From an uncultured Bacteroidales bacterium (GTDB taxonomy: Bacteria; Bacteroidota; Bacteroidia; Bacteroidales; Muribaculaceae), in NCBI GenBank assembly GCA_905210435.1, contig CAJLWO010000038.1:1-27531 (forward strand): a DNA stretch of 27,531 bases. The letters are read 5' to 3'. The notes under the pieces were generated by a model. It saw only the letters and a program-made list of their open reading frames with translations. It did not search any database and was not told where the DNA came from. A program made the position numbers and the translations under genes. Positions within the stretch are counted from its first letter, which is position 1, and each line of letters begins with the position of its first letter. Positions 7,259 through 15,145 of this stretch are shown here, one piece after another.

Positions 7259-7306
7259 ATATAACACCGCACACCCCGTTGGGTTCACGGCTGCCCGGTG
7301 TTATAT
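7259..7306 (-). other. hairpin in the GNAT leader
   Basis: ATATAACACCG (7259-7269) and CGGTGTTATAT (7296-7306) pair perfectly over 11 bases with a 26-base loop. It lies between the CLC stop and the GNAT start, ending 5 bases from the GNAT ATG. It has no run of T, so it could be a weak terminator of the CLC transcript or a structure in the GNAT leader. Confidence 0.6.
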
Positions 7307-7346
7307 CAGCTATTGTCAGAGGATAGTATTGCAAAATCTTTTATCG

Positions 7347-7372
7347 GTAGGGACGCTGATTAGCAATCAGTC
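7347..7372. repeat. partial REP-like unit overlapping the CLC stop codon
   Basis: GTAGGGACGC followed by CTGATT-AGC-AATCAG matches the type 1 terminus (GTAGGGACGC) joined to the hairpin found in the spacer of the 15052-15142 element (CTGATTGATAATCAG). On the minus strand the CLC stop codon TGA (7367-7369) lies inside this hairpin, so the repeat fragment forms the end of the gene. Confidence 0.6.
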
Positions 7373-9166
7373 CTCGGAGTAGTGACGGAGGACGCGGCGG
7401 TAGGAGTTGAAGATTTTGGATTTGGAGACGAAGCCTACGTAGCGGCCGTTTTCGACCACAGGGAGGTTCCATGCGCCGGTGTCGTCGAATACTTTCATCA
7501 CCGATTCCATGCTTTGGCCTACTTCGATTTTGGCGGGGGCCATCGACATGAAGCGGCTTACGTACATGCGGCGGTAGAGGTCGGGACGGAACATGATGTT
7601 GCGGATGTCGTCGAGAAGCACCACGCCGAGCAGTTTTCCGTTGTCGTCGATTACGGGGAAGAGGTTGCGGTGTGAGCGGCTTATCACGTCGACCATCTCC
7701 TTGAGGTTCATTTCCGGTTTGACGGGGAGGAAGTCGGTCTCGATGACCGAGTCCATCTTGAGCAACGTAAGCACGGCTTTATCCTTGTGGTGGGTGATGA
7801 GTTCGCCACGCTGGGCCAGACGCATGGTGTAGATGCTGTAAGGCTCGAAGAACTTGATGGTGACGTATGAAATGGTGGAGACAATCAGCAGGGGCAGGAA
7901 GAGTGAGTAGCCGCCGGTCATCTCCGCCGTAAGGAAGATGGCCATAAGCGGCGCGTGCATTACTCCGGCCATCACTCCGGCCATGCCCATCAGTGCGAAA
8001 TTCTTGGTCGACAGGTCGATGCCGAGCCCGAGATGGTTGGCGAGAAAAGCGAAGAAAAATCCTGCCATGCATCCTACGTAGAGCGAAGGCGCGAATGTAC
8101 CGCCGACACCGCCGCCGCCGTTGGTCGCCGATGTGGCGAAGCCTTTGAGGAGCACTATCATGCCGATAAATGCGAGGATAAACCAGGTGTTATGGCCGTC
8201 GGAATAGAATATCGAGCCGTTGACAATCGATGACGTGTCGCCGTCGAGCAGCCCGTTGATGGCGCCGTAGCCTTCGCCGTAGAGCGGCGGGAAAAGGAAT
8301 ACGAGTCCGGCAAGAATGACGCCGCCTACAATGGTGCGCTTGACCGGCGTGATGAGGCGCTTGCGGAAGAAATTTTCCATCATGTTCATCACCTTGGTGA
8401 AATAGAGGGATACGAGTCCGCAAAACACGCCGAGGGCTATCACGTAGGGTATGCGCTGAGTGAAAAACAGTTCGCTTTGCGTGAAGTCAAACTCGACATT
8501 ATATCCGGTGAATACGTACGCGACCGTGGCGCCGGTAATCGAGGCAATCAGCAGAGGCATCACCGACACCGCAGTGAGGTCGAGCATCAGCACCTCGAGG
8601 GTGAACAGCAATCCGGCAATCGGAGCCTTGAAAATCCCGGCTATGCCTGCCGCCGCGCCGCATCCTACCAGAATCATGAGTACGCGGGGCGACATGCGGA
8701 ACATCTGGCCGAGGTTGGAGCCGACGGCCGCACCAGTATACACGATGGGACCCTCGGCGCCGACCGAACCGCCGAAGCCTATCGTTATGGAACTGGCGAT
8801 GATTGACGAATACATGTTGTGGGGCTTCAGACGGCTTTTGTTCTGCGATATTGCATAGAGCACACGCGTCACGCCGTGCGATATGTTGTCGCGCACGATG
8901 TAGCGTACGAACAGCCCGGCAAGCACGATGCCTGCCACCGGATATATCAGGTAGATATAGTTTCCCTCGTTGATGTTGGCGTGACCGGTGAGCTGTCCGG
9001 CGATGAAGTGGATGAGCCATTTCAGCAGCAGTGCGGCAAATCCGCAGAGCAGCCCGACCACAAAGGCCAGTATCATCACAAACGTCTTCTCCTTGATATG
9101 ACGTTCACGCCATATCAGGAACCGTAAAAGCCATTGCGGCGTCTTTTGTACCTTTTTGTTTCCCAC
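7367..9166 (-). CDS. CLC family chloride channel/transporter with C-terminal CBS pair
   Basis: This 599-residue inner-membrane anion channel or exchanger has a CLC core at about 25-455. Its hallmarks are GSVGAEGP (133-140, gating glutamate E138), FKAPIAGLLFTLE (179-191), GGVGGTFAPS (352-361) and Y446 in SIYTMRL. The GSGIPE selectivity motif is replaced by NISHGVTRV (94-102). Two CBS domains follow (about 475-525 and 536-590), which in other CLC proteins bind adenine nucleotides and regulate gating. The position matching the internal proton glutamate of E. coli CLC-ec1 (E203) is V192, as in eukaryotic CLC channels rather than exchangers. It lies 47 bases downstream of the sugar transferase, in a run that begins with tsaC. 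A tsaC-CLC neighbourhood is, as I recall, common in Bacteroides. Confidence 0.92.
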   Translation of the reverse strand: MGNKKVQKTPQWLLRFLIWRERHIKEKTFVMILAFVVGLLCGFAALLLKWLIHFIAGQLTGHANINEGNYIYLIYPVAGIVLAGLFVRYIVRDNISHGVTRVLYAISQNKSRLKPHNMYSSIIASSITIGFGGSVGAEGPIVYTGAAVGSNLGQMFRMSPRVLMILVGCGAAAGIAGIFKAPIAGLLFTLEVLMLDLTAVSVMPLLIASITGATVAYVFTGYNVEFDFTQSELFFTQRIPYVIALGVFCGLVSLYFTKVMNMMENFFRKRLITPVKRTIVGGVILAGLVFLFPPLYGEGYGAINGLLDGDTSSIVNGSIFYSDGHNTWFILAFIGMIVLLKGFATSATNGGGGVGGTFAPSLYVGCMAGFFFAFLANHLGLGIDLSTKNFALMGMAGVMAGVMHAPLMAIFLTAEMTGGYSLFLPLLIVSTISYVTIKFFEPYSIYTMRLAQRGELITHHKDKAVLTLLKMDSVIETDFLPVKPEMNLKEMVDVISRSHRNLFPVIDDNGKLLGVVLLDDIRNIMFRPDLYRRMYVSRFMSMAPAKIEVGQSMESVMKVFDDTGAWNLPVVENGRYVGFVSKSKIFNSYRRVLRHYSED

Positions 9167-9213
9167 TTCTGTTATCCTATAATGATTTACAGGTCCGTTT
9201 CTCCGGCTACAGG

Positions 9214-10635
9214 CTACACACCCTTGCCGGTAAACACTGTCTTTACTGTATAGAGTATTATCTTTATGTCAACTCCGAATGATATGTTCTCGATATATAC
9301 CAGGTCGTATTGCAGACGCTCTATCATCTGCTCCACCGTGGTGGCGTAGCCGTATTTCACCATGCCCCATGATGTGATGCCGGGGCGCACGTTGTGTATA
9401 AGCGAGTAATACGGCACCTGCTCTACGATACGTTTTATATAGTAGTCGCGTTCGGGGCGCGGGCCTACAATCGACATCTCGCCTTTGAGCACGTTCCAGA
9501 ACTGCGGCAGCTCGTCGAGGCGGTATTTGCGAAGGAAGCGTCCGAAGGGCGTGATACGGGGGTCGTCGGGCGACGACAGCGCGGGACCGTTCTCCTCGGC
9601 GTCGGGACGCATCGTGCGGAATTTTATGATTTTGAAATGCTTTTTCCTGAAACCTACACGTTCCTGCCTGTAAAGGATGCTCCCGTCAGGCGATTTTATT
9701 TTTATAGCTGCGGCGATGGCTATGAACACCGGCGTGAGCAATACGAGCGCCAATGCCGAGATTATAATGTCGGCCGCCCGCTTGCATGAAGCCGTGGAGG
9801 GTGATATGTCGGGGCGCGAGACATCGATGAGCGGCTCGCCGCTGACATTGCCGAATGTCGATTTGCCCGAAATGACATGCATCAGCACCGGTGATATGAA
9901 TATTGATTTACCGAGAGGGAAGAGGTCATTGATAAGGCGCATGGTGGCGTGTATGCCGTCGCGGTGAGGCATGACAATCAGGTTGACCACGTTGTGCTCC
10001 TTTATGACATTTTCAATCTCGCTGATGTGGTACACCGGCAATTTTATGTCATCGGAATTAGGTAGGTCGGAAGTCGGGTTGATGTATCCCACGATGTTGA
10101 ATCCGTGGGCTTTGGCCGGATTGCTGATTCTGCCGACCATATTGACTGCTGCGCGGGTGACCCCGATAATCAGGGTATTGTAGCCCAGACGGTGGGAGCG
10201 TACGCGTTGTATCAGCCTTGAGGTCATATACATGCGTTCGCCTCCGACGAATAAGGTCATCATAAGCCACAGGTAGCCGATCATTTCGTAGGTGGCGGTC
10301 TTGTCATCGACGATGTCGTCGATGAGAATGGTGAAGTATATTATCAGTGAACCTATGGCGTTGGACAGGAATGTGTTGACAAGTTCATCAAGGCGCGAGC
10401 GAGTCATTACATTATAGTATGCGCCTGACAGGTAGTAAATGATGACCATCATCAGCGGAAACAGTATCCATCCTGTCAGTATGGTACTGCTTGTGAGAAA
10501 ATGCATCAGACTCCAATCGCCGACATTGTCGATAAACCATTCGTATCTGCATATATTGAACAGCAGTATCGACAGTATCGTCGCAGCCAGATCGGCAAGG
10601 ACGCATTTGGTCTGTTGTCGTGTCTCTACGGTCAC
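9214..10635 (-). CDS. polyprenyl glycosylphosphotransferase (exopolysaccharide-initiating sugar transferase)
   Basis: This enzyme transfers a sugar-1-phosphate from a UDP-sugar to undecaprenyl phosphate, the first step of a surface polysaccharide or glycan, at the inner membrane. The 473-residue protein has four predicted membrane helices (about 12-30, 48-70, 88-108, 118-132). A Rossmann-like CoA-binding-type domain follows (NTLIIGVTRAAVNMVGRI, 153-170). The bacterial sugar transferase domain spans about 283-470, with re-entrant helix 287-311, KIIKFRTMRPDAE (335-347), and catalytic RLDELPQFWNVL (372-383) plus GEMSIVGPRPE. Translation starts at GTG, and its first bases overlap the tsaC stop (GTGA), indicating coupling. 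No other polysaccharide genes lie nearby, so the acceptor pathway is encoded elsewhere. Sugar specificity unknown. Confidence 0.9.
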   Translation of the reverse strand: MTVETRQQTKCVLADLAATILSILLFNICRYEWFIDNVGDWSLMHFLTSSTILTGWILFPLMMVIIYYLSGAYYNVMTRSRLDELVNTFLSNAIGSLIIYFTILIDDIVDDKTATYEMIGYLWLMMTLFVGGERMYMTSRLIQRVRSHRLGYNTLIIGVTRAAVNMVGRISNPAKAHGFNIVGYINPTSDLPNSDDIKLPVYHISEIENVIKEHNVVNLIVMPHRDGIHATMRLINDLFPLGKSIFISPVLMHVISGKSTFGNVSGEPLIDVSRPDISPSTASCKRAADIIISALALVLLTPVFIAIAAAIKIKSPDGSILYRQERVGFRKKHFKIIKFRTMRPDAEENGPALSSPDDPRITPFGRFLRKYRLDELPQFWNVLKGEMSIVGPRPERDYYIKRIVEQVPYYSLIHNVRPGITSWGMVKYGYATTVEQMIERLQYDLVYIENISFGVDIKIILYTVKTVFTGKGV

Positions 10636-11201
10636 TTACGTATGATTTTAAATGTTGAGTCGGCCGAAATCTTGATTATGATGGATGGCTTTGCGCGTGA
10701 ACAGTCGTCGCGACGATGTTCTGCCACATAATCAACGGCACTGACAATTTCCGGGCCGATGCGCCGGAACGTAGGGGGCGTGGGTTCGCCGCTTATGTTG
10801 GCTGATGTCGACACTAACGGGCGCCGCAATCTGCGGCAAATCTCCTGGCAGAACGGGTCGGAGGTGACGCGTATCGCCACGCTTCCGTCTTCGGCCACCA
10901 CATTGCGGGCCATATTGATGGCGTTGTCGTAGATGACAGTGGTGGGACGCACGCTCGCATCTATCAGCTCAAGGGCTATGTCGGGCACGTCATCGACGTA
11001 GCGGTGAAGCTCTATTTTGTTACCCAGCAACACAATCAGGGCCTTGGAGTCGGCCCGGTGCTTTATGTCATAGATGCGTTGCACGGCGGCTGCGTTGGTG
11101 GCGTCGCACCCTATGCCCCACACGGTATCTGTGGGGTAGAGTATGACTCCTCCGCGCTTCAGCACTTCAACCGCATTCCTTATATCTTCTTCAAAAGTCA
11201 T
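10632..11201 (-). CDS. tsaC: L-threonylcarbamoyladenylate synthase (TsaC/Sua5/YrdC)
   Basis: TsaC makes threonylcarbamoyl-AMP from threonine, bicarbonate and ATP, the first step of the t6A modification at position 37 of ANN-decoding tRNAs, in the cytoplasm. The 189-residue product is a single YrdC-like domain without the extra Sua5 C-terminal domain. It has GGVILYPTDTVWGIGCDA (residues 17-34), the basic segment IKHRADSKAL, VAIRVTSDP, and STSANISGEPTP. Length fits TsaC rather than the longer Sua5. Its TGA stop overlaps the GTG start of the sugar transferase, so the two genes are probably co-transcribed. A TAACTTTG box lies about 26 bases upstream. Confidence 0.92.
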   Translation of the reverse strand: MTFEEDIRNAVEVLKRGGVILYPTDTVWGIGCDATNAAAVQRIYDIKHRADSKALIVLLGNKIELHRYVDDVPDIALELIDASVRPTTVIYDNAINMARNVVAEDGSVAIRVTSDPFCQEICRRLRRPLVSTSANISGEPTPPTFRRIGPEIVSAVDYVAEHRRDDCSRAKPSIIIKISADSTFKIIRK

Positions 11202-11226
11202 GAATCTGTTTTGTATATATACTCAG

Positions 11227-11234
11227 CAAAGTTA
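11227..11234 (-). promoter_or_regulatory. possible -7 box (TAACTTTG) for tsaC
   Basis: On the minus strand TAACTTTG matches TAnnTTTG exactly, 25 bases from the tsaC start codon. No clear -33 TTG at 19-21 bases is present. Confidence 0.45.
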
Positions 11235-11278
11235 GCAATTTTTTGCATCCCCGTCACATTCAAATCGGAAATTATTAC

Positions 11279-11286
11279 TAAATTTG
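11279..11286 (+). promoter_or_regulatory. possible -7 box (TAAATTTG) for the TPR gene
   Basis: TAAATTTG matches TAnnTTTG and lies 27 bases before the ATG at 11314. It faces away from the tsaC promoter box at 11227, giving a compact divergent promoter region. A -33 element is not obvious. Confidence 0.45.
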
Positions 11287-11313
11287 TTTTGTTAAACGAA
11301 ACTTGCTATACCG

Positions 11314-13377
11314 ATGCGTAGACTGCCATATATATTATCATTTGTCATAATGTCGATACTGGCCATGATGCCGGAGCGGGTGTCGGCTCAGATCAACACC
11401 GACCAGGTGATGCGCATGGGTCAGAATATGATTTATTTCGGTGATTACGAGCTGGCGATACAATGCTTCAACCGCGTGATAGAGGCCAAGCCGCGCACCG
11501 AGCGCGCATTCCTTTACCGTGCAATCGCGCTGCTCAATCTCGATGACTATACGGGCGCCGAAGCCGATGCCTCGCGTGCCATAGAGCTGAATCCGTTTAT
11601 CACCGACAGTTATGAGGTGAGGGGCGTGGCGCGCCAGAATCTCGGCAACTACAAGGAGGCGGTAAGCGACTATGACCGCGCCCTCAATCTGCTCCGCGAC
11701 AATAAAAATCTGCTGTTCAACAAGGCCCTCGCACAGGAAGCGGCCGGCGAGCCGGAAGCGGCGCTTGCCACATTCAACCATATCGTGGAGACATCGCCGT
11801 CGTATGACAACGCCTATATCGGCCGTGCCAAAGTAGAACTTGCGCTCGCCGACACGACGGCCGCTCTTGCCGACATCAACCATGCCATTGAACTCAACAA
11901 GAATCTGCCAAACGCATATATACTCCGTGCCGGCATCGAAATGGAGCAGTCGCGCGATTTCAGCAAGGCTCTCGAAGACACCGACGCAGCGATAAAGCTG
12001 CTGCCGCAGATGGCGGGACTCTATATCAACCGTGCGTACCTGCGTTACAATCTCGACGACTACTTCGGCGCGATGGCCGACTATGACTACGCCATAACCC
12101 TCGACCCGACCAACCCTACGGCCTATTTCAACCGCGGACTTCTGCGAGCCGAGGTAGCCGACAACGACAAGGCTATCGCCGACTTCTCCACCGTGCTCCG
12201 CATCGATCCGGATGATGTGCGTTCGCTCTACAACCGCGCGATGCTCTACCGCACCACACGCAACTACAGCAAAGCCATTGCCGACATCAACAAGGTGATA
12301 GACGCATTCCCCGAAATGTCGGCCCCGGTATTCTTCCGCTTCGAGATATACGACGAGATGGGCAACCGCGCGAATGCCATGCGCGATTATGACAATGCTA
12401 TGGCTCTCGCCCGCAAGGAGAGGGCGGGATTTGAATCGGGCAAAAAGAACAACGGAGCTGCCGATGGAAGTGCCGTATCGTCGTCGGGCAATAATCATGG
12501 CACACCCGACAGCGGCGATGACAACACCCCCGAGGAGAGCGCAAGAGTTTTTGCCAACCGTTTCTCGCTCCTGCTTACCGCCGACAACGAGCTTGAGACC
12601 GAGGGGGAATACAACAACAAGAGCATCCGCGGCAAAGTGCAGGACTACAATGTCAACATACGCATGCAGGAGCCGTTCATGCTCTCATACTATTCTTCGC
12701 CCACCGAACTTGCTCCGACTACCTATTTCATGCAGGAAATCGAGAGCCTGAACTCTACGCGTACGCTGCGCATGCTGGTGCAGATTGTCAACAACGAGCC
12801 GTCGCTCGACGCCCCCGACATAATTCAGCGTCATTTCGATTCCATCGAATACTATAACTCCTATCTCGCTACCCACACTCCCCGTGCCGTCGACTATTTC
12901 GGCCGCGGCATGGACCAGCTGATGCTTCGCAACTATGAGGCCGCGGTAGAGGATATGACACGTGCGATAGAACTCGCTCCCGATTTCACACTTGCATATT
13001 TCGCGAGGGCAAACGCACTGACGCGTATGCTCCAGCTTGCTGTCGGCGAGGACAATCCCGAGACATCATACCAGATGCATATCGGACGTCTGCGCAATAT
13101 CTTCAGCGACTACGACAAGGTGAGCGAATACTCTCCGCGTTCGCCCTTCCCGCACTACAACAAAGGTATCCTGTACGCCGAAATGGGCGATCTTGCAGCG
13201 GCTCTCGAGGAGTTTGACAAGGCAGTGGCGCTGAAGGCGGATTTCGGCGAGGCATATTACAACCGCGGATTCGTGCAGTATAAATCGGGCAACCGCAAAG
13301 AGGGTACCGCCGACCTGTCTCGTGCCGGACAACTGGGTATCACCTCGTCCTACAACCTGCTGAAGCGAATGAAGTAA
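11314..13377 (+). CDS. secreted tetratricopeptide-repeat protein
   Basis: This 687-residue exported protein is built mainly of TPR units. A signal peptide occupies residues 1-25 (cleavage near VSA-QIN). About ten consecutive TPRs follow to residue 355, each with the A-x3-A-I/L-x-L/I-x-P spacing (for example DDYTGAEADASRAIELNP and DNDKAIADFSTVLRIDP). A low-complexity Gly/Ser/Asp/Asn linker spans about 375-410, then a non-TPR segment containing NIRMQEPFMLSYYSSPTEL. About four more TPRs are at the C-terminus (YEAAVEDMTRAIELAP, LAAALEEFDKAVALKA). TPR arrays mediate protein-protein contacts; no enzymatic motif is visible. The periplasm or the outer membrane's inner face is the likely location. It is followed after 34 bases by the DUF4301 gene on the same strand, so the two probably share a transcript. 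Confidence 0.88.
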   Translation: MRRLPYILSFVIMSILAMMPERVSAQINTDQVMRMGQNMIYFGDYELAIQCFNRVIEAKPRTERAFLYRAIALLNLDDYTGAEADASRAIELNPFITDSYEVRGVARQNLGNYKEAVSDYDRALNLLRDNKNLLFNKALAQEAAGEPEAALATFNHIVETSPSYDNAYIGRAKVELALADTTAALADINHAIELNKNLPNAYILRAGIEMEQSRDFSKALEDTDAAIKLLPQMAGLYINRAYLRYNLDDYFGAMADYDYAITLDPTNPTAYFNRGLLRAEVADNDKAIADFSTVLRIDPDDVRSLYNRAMLYRTTRNYSKAIADINKVIDAFPEMSAPVFFRFEIYDEMGNRANAMRDYDNAMALARKERAGFESGKKNNGAADGSAVSSSGNNHGTPDSGDDNTPEESARVFANRFSLLLTADNELETEGEYNNKSIRGKVQDYNVNIRMQEPFMLSYYSSPTELAPTTYFMQEIESLNSTRTLRMLVQIVNNEPSLDAPDIIQRHFDSIEYYNSYLATHTPRAVDYFGRGMDQLMLRNYEAAVEDMTRAIELAPDFTLAYFARANALTRMLQLAVGEDNPETSYQMHIGRLRNIFSDYDKVSEYSPRSPFPHYNKGILYAEMGDLAAALEEFDKAVALKADFGEAYYNRGFVQYKSGNRKEGTADLSRAGQLGITSSYNLLKRMK

Positions 13378-13411
13378 CCTTGATAAATATAACTTAAAAC
13401 GATATATTACC

Positions 13412-14935
13412 ATGTTGACAAATTCTGACATTAAACAATTGGAGAAAAAGGGGATTAAACCCGAGACTGTGAAGGAACAGCTTGAAAAGTTCGTGACCGG
13501 TTTTCCATTCCTTAAGCTACAGGGCGCGGCGACTCCCGGCAATGGAGTCATAGTGCTTGATGACGATGCCGTAAGTCAGTCGGTGGAACGCTGGGACAGT
13601 TATATAGCCCACGGCGGGAAGGCAATCAAACTGGTGCCGGCTTCGGGAGCTGCTTCGCGTATGTTCAAGGCTCTTTTCGCCTACGTCGATTCCGACGAAG
13701 CCAAGCCCGCTGCCGGAAGCGATGTCGAGCAGGTGATAGCCAATATCGACAAATTCGCTTTTGCACCCGAACTTGACAAGGTGCTTAAGGAACAGCACGG
13801 ACTTACCGCGAAAGAACTTATAGCCGCCGGTCGCGAGAAGGATGTGATTTCGGCCATAGTAAATCCGCAGGGTCTCAATTACGGAAATCTTCCCAAGGCT
13901 CTTCTTGAATTTCACAGTTATGACAACGGTGCCCGTACCCCGCTTGAAGAGCAGCTTGTGGAGGCTGCACAGACCGTGGCTTCGGCCGACGGCAATGTCA
14001 AAATCCAGTTTACCGTGTCGCCCGAACACCGTGAGAAATTCCTCGACAAACTCGCGCAGGTGCTTCCCGCGCTCGAACAGCGTCTCGGCGTGAAGTACGA
14101 CATCTCGCTGTCGGAACAGAAACCGTCGACCGATACAATTGCGGCCAACCCCGACAATACGCCGTTCCGCGAGAACGGCAACCTCGTGTTCCGTCCCGGC
14201 GGCCATGGCGCGCTTATCGAAAATCTAAATGACATCAAGTCGCCCGTAGTGTTCATCAAGAACATCGACAATGTGGTGCCCGACTCTCAGCGCGACGATA
14301 CCGTGCGCTATAAAAAGGTGCTCGGCGGCATGCTCCTTATGGTGCGCGACAAGATAGAAGGTTATCTCGAAAAACTGGAATCGGGACGATATACGATTGA
14401 AAATCTGCGTGAGATGATTATCTTCATGCATGACACTCTCAACATACGTCACCCGCAGATGAAACTAATGGACGACTCTGAACTTGCACTGTACATAAAG
14501 ATGAAGTTCCATCGCCCGATAAGGGTATGCGGCGTTGTGCGCAACACCGGAGAACCCGGCGGCGGTCCGTACATCACTTATGATGCCGACGGCTCGACGT
14601 CACCCCAGATACTCGAAAGCAACCAGATTGATATGAACAACAGCGAATATGTGGATATGATGAAGCATGCCACTCATTTCAATCCCGTTGACCTCGTCTG
14701 CTCGCTTTACGATGCCGAAGGACGTAAATTCGACCTGACGAAGCATGTCGACCGCAATACGGGCTTCATATCGTCGAAATCGCTCCACGGCCATGCCCTC
14801 AAAGCCCTCGAGCTTCCCGGACTGTGGAACGGTGCGATGAGCGACTGGAACACAATCTTCGTCGAAGTCCCCGCCACTACATTCAATCCCGTAAAGACGG
14901 TCAACGACCTCCTACGCCCCGTACATCAGGCATAA
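13412..14935 (+). CDS. DUF4301 family protein; predicted UDP-sugar pyrophosphorylase-like nucleotidyltransferase
   Basis: This 507-residue cytoplasmic protein matches DUF4301, a Bacteroidetes family without assigned function. Several segments follow the order of UDP-glucose/UDP-GlcNAc pyrophosphorylases. KLVPASGAASRM (73-84) resembles the nucleotide-binding loop. NLPKALLEFHSY (159-170) resembles the PK-containing strand. SEQKPSTDTIA (234-244) is similar to the UDPGP F-x-Q segment. RPGGHGALIENL (261-272) parallels the PGGHG/PPGHGD motif. VVFIKNIDNV (279-288) parallels the metal-binding V-x-N-x-DN strand, and FNPVKTVNDLL (491-501) parallels the late PVKT-x-DLL motif. A GT-A-fold nucleotidyltransferase is therefore predicted; the sugar phosphate and nucleotide are unknown. 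A strong hairpin terminator follows (14969-15030). Confidence 0.85.
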   Translation: MLTNSDIKQLEKKGIKPETVKEQLEKFVTGFPFLKLQGAATPGNGVIVLDDDAVSQSVERWDSYIAHGGKAIKLVPASGAASRMFKALFAYVDSDEAKPAAGSDVEQVIANIDKFAFAPELDKVLKEQHGLTAKELIAAGREKDVISAIVNPQGLNYGNLPKALLEFHSYDNGARTPLEEQLVEAAQTVASADGNVKIQFTVSPEHREKFLDKLAQVLPALEQRLGVKYDISLSEQKPSTDTIAANPDNTPFRENGNLVFRPGGHGALIENLNDIKSPVVFIKNIDNVVPDSQRDDTVRYKKVLGGMLLMVRDKIEGYLEKLESGRYTIENLREMIIFMHDTLNIRHPQMKLMDDSELALYIKMKFHRPIRVCGVVRNTGEPGGGPYITYDADGSTSPQILESNQIDMNNSEYVDMMKHATHFNPVDLVCSLYDAEGRKFDLTKHVDRNTGFISSKSLHGHALKALELPGLWNGAMSDWNTIFVEVPATTFNPVKTVNDLLRPVHQA

Positions 14936-14968
14936 AAGCATAAACGATAGCACAAAATAAATAACAAT

Positions 14969-15030
14969 AGCACAAAAGCATTGACAAGAGTACAGAATAT
15001 TTGTACACCTGTCAATGCTTTTGTGCTTTT
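14969..15030 (+). terminator. long hairpin terminator after the DUF4301 gene
   Basis: AGCACAAAAGCATTGACA (14969-14986) pairs perfectly with 15010-15027 over 18 bases. The loop region contains a further 5-bp stem (GTACA/TGTAC), and the right arm ends in TTTT. It lies 34 bases after the DUF4301 stop. The stem is AT-rich and the T-run short, so termination strength is uncertain. Confidence 0.65.
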
Positions 15031-15051
15031 GTCAGGGATAGTTATCTGCCG

Positions 15052-15142
15052 GCAATGTAGGAACGCACGGTCTGTGTGTTCGGATAACTGATTGATAATC
15101 AGTGCGCATTGCGGACGCACGAACCGTGCGTCCCTACATTGC
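15052..15142. repeat. paired REP-like element, type 1
   Basis: Arms 15052-15082 and 15112-15142 are inverted copies with 5 mismatches in 31. Each has GTAG then a 21-base hairpin. The left unit has A:T in place of the second G:C stem pair and a G:T wobble at the fifth pair, so pairing is kept although bases changed. The spacer contains CTGATTGATAATCAG (15088-15102), a hairpin also seen at 7356. The element sits between convergent genes (DUF4301 and Nudix) and ends 3 bases short of the Nudix stop codon. Confidence 0.88.
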
Positions 15143-15145
15143 AGG

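Noticed and set aside
11338..12498. 386-codon open frame on the minus strand
   Set aside because: It lies wholly antisense to the TPR gene, and its sequence has the composition expected from reversing TPR codons. The plus-strand frame has a signal peptide and clear repeats.
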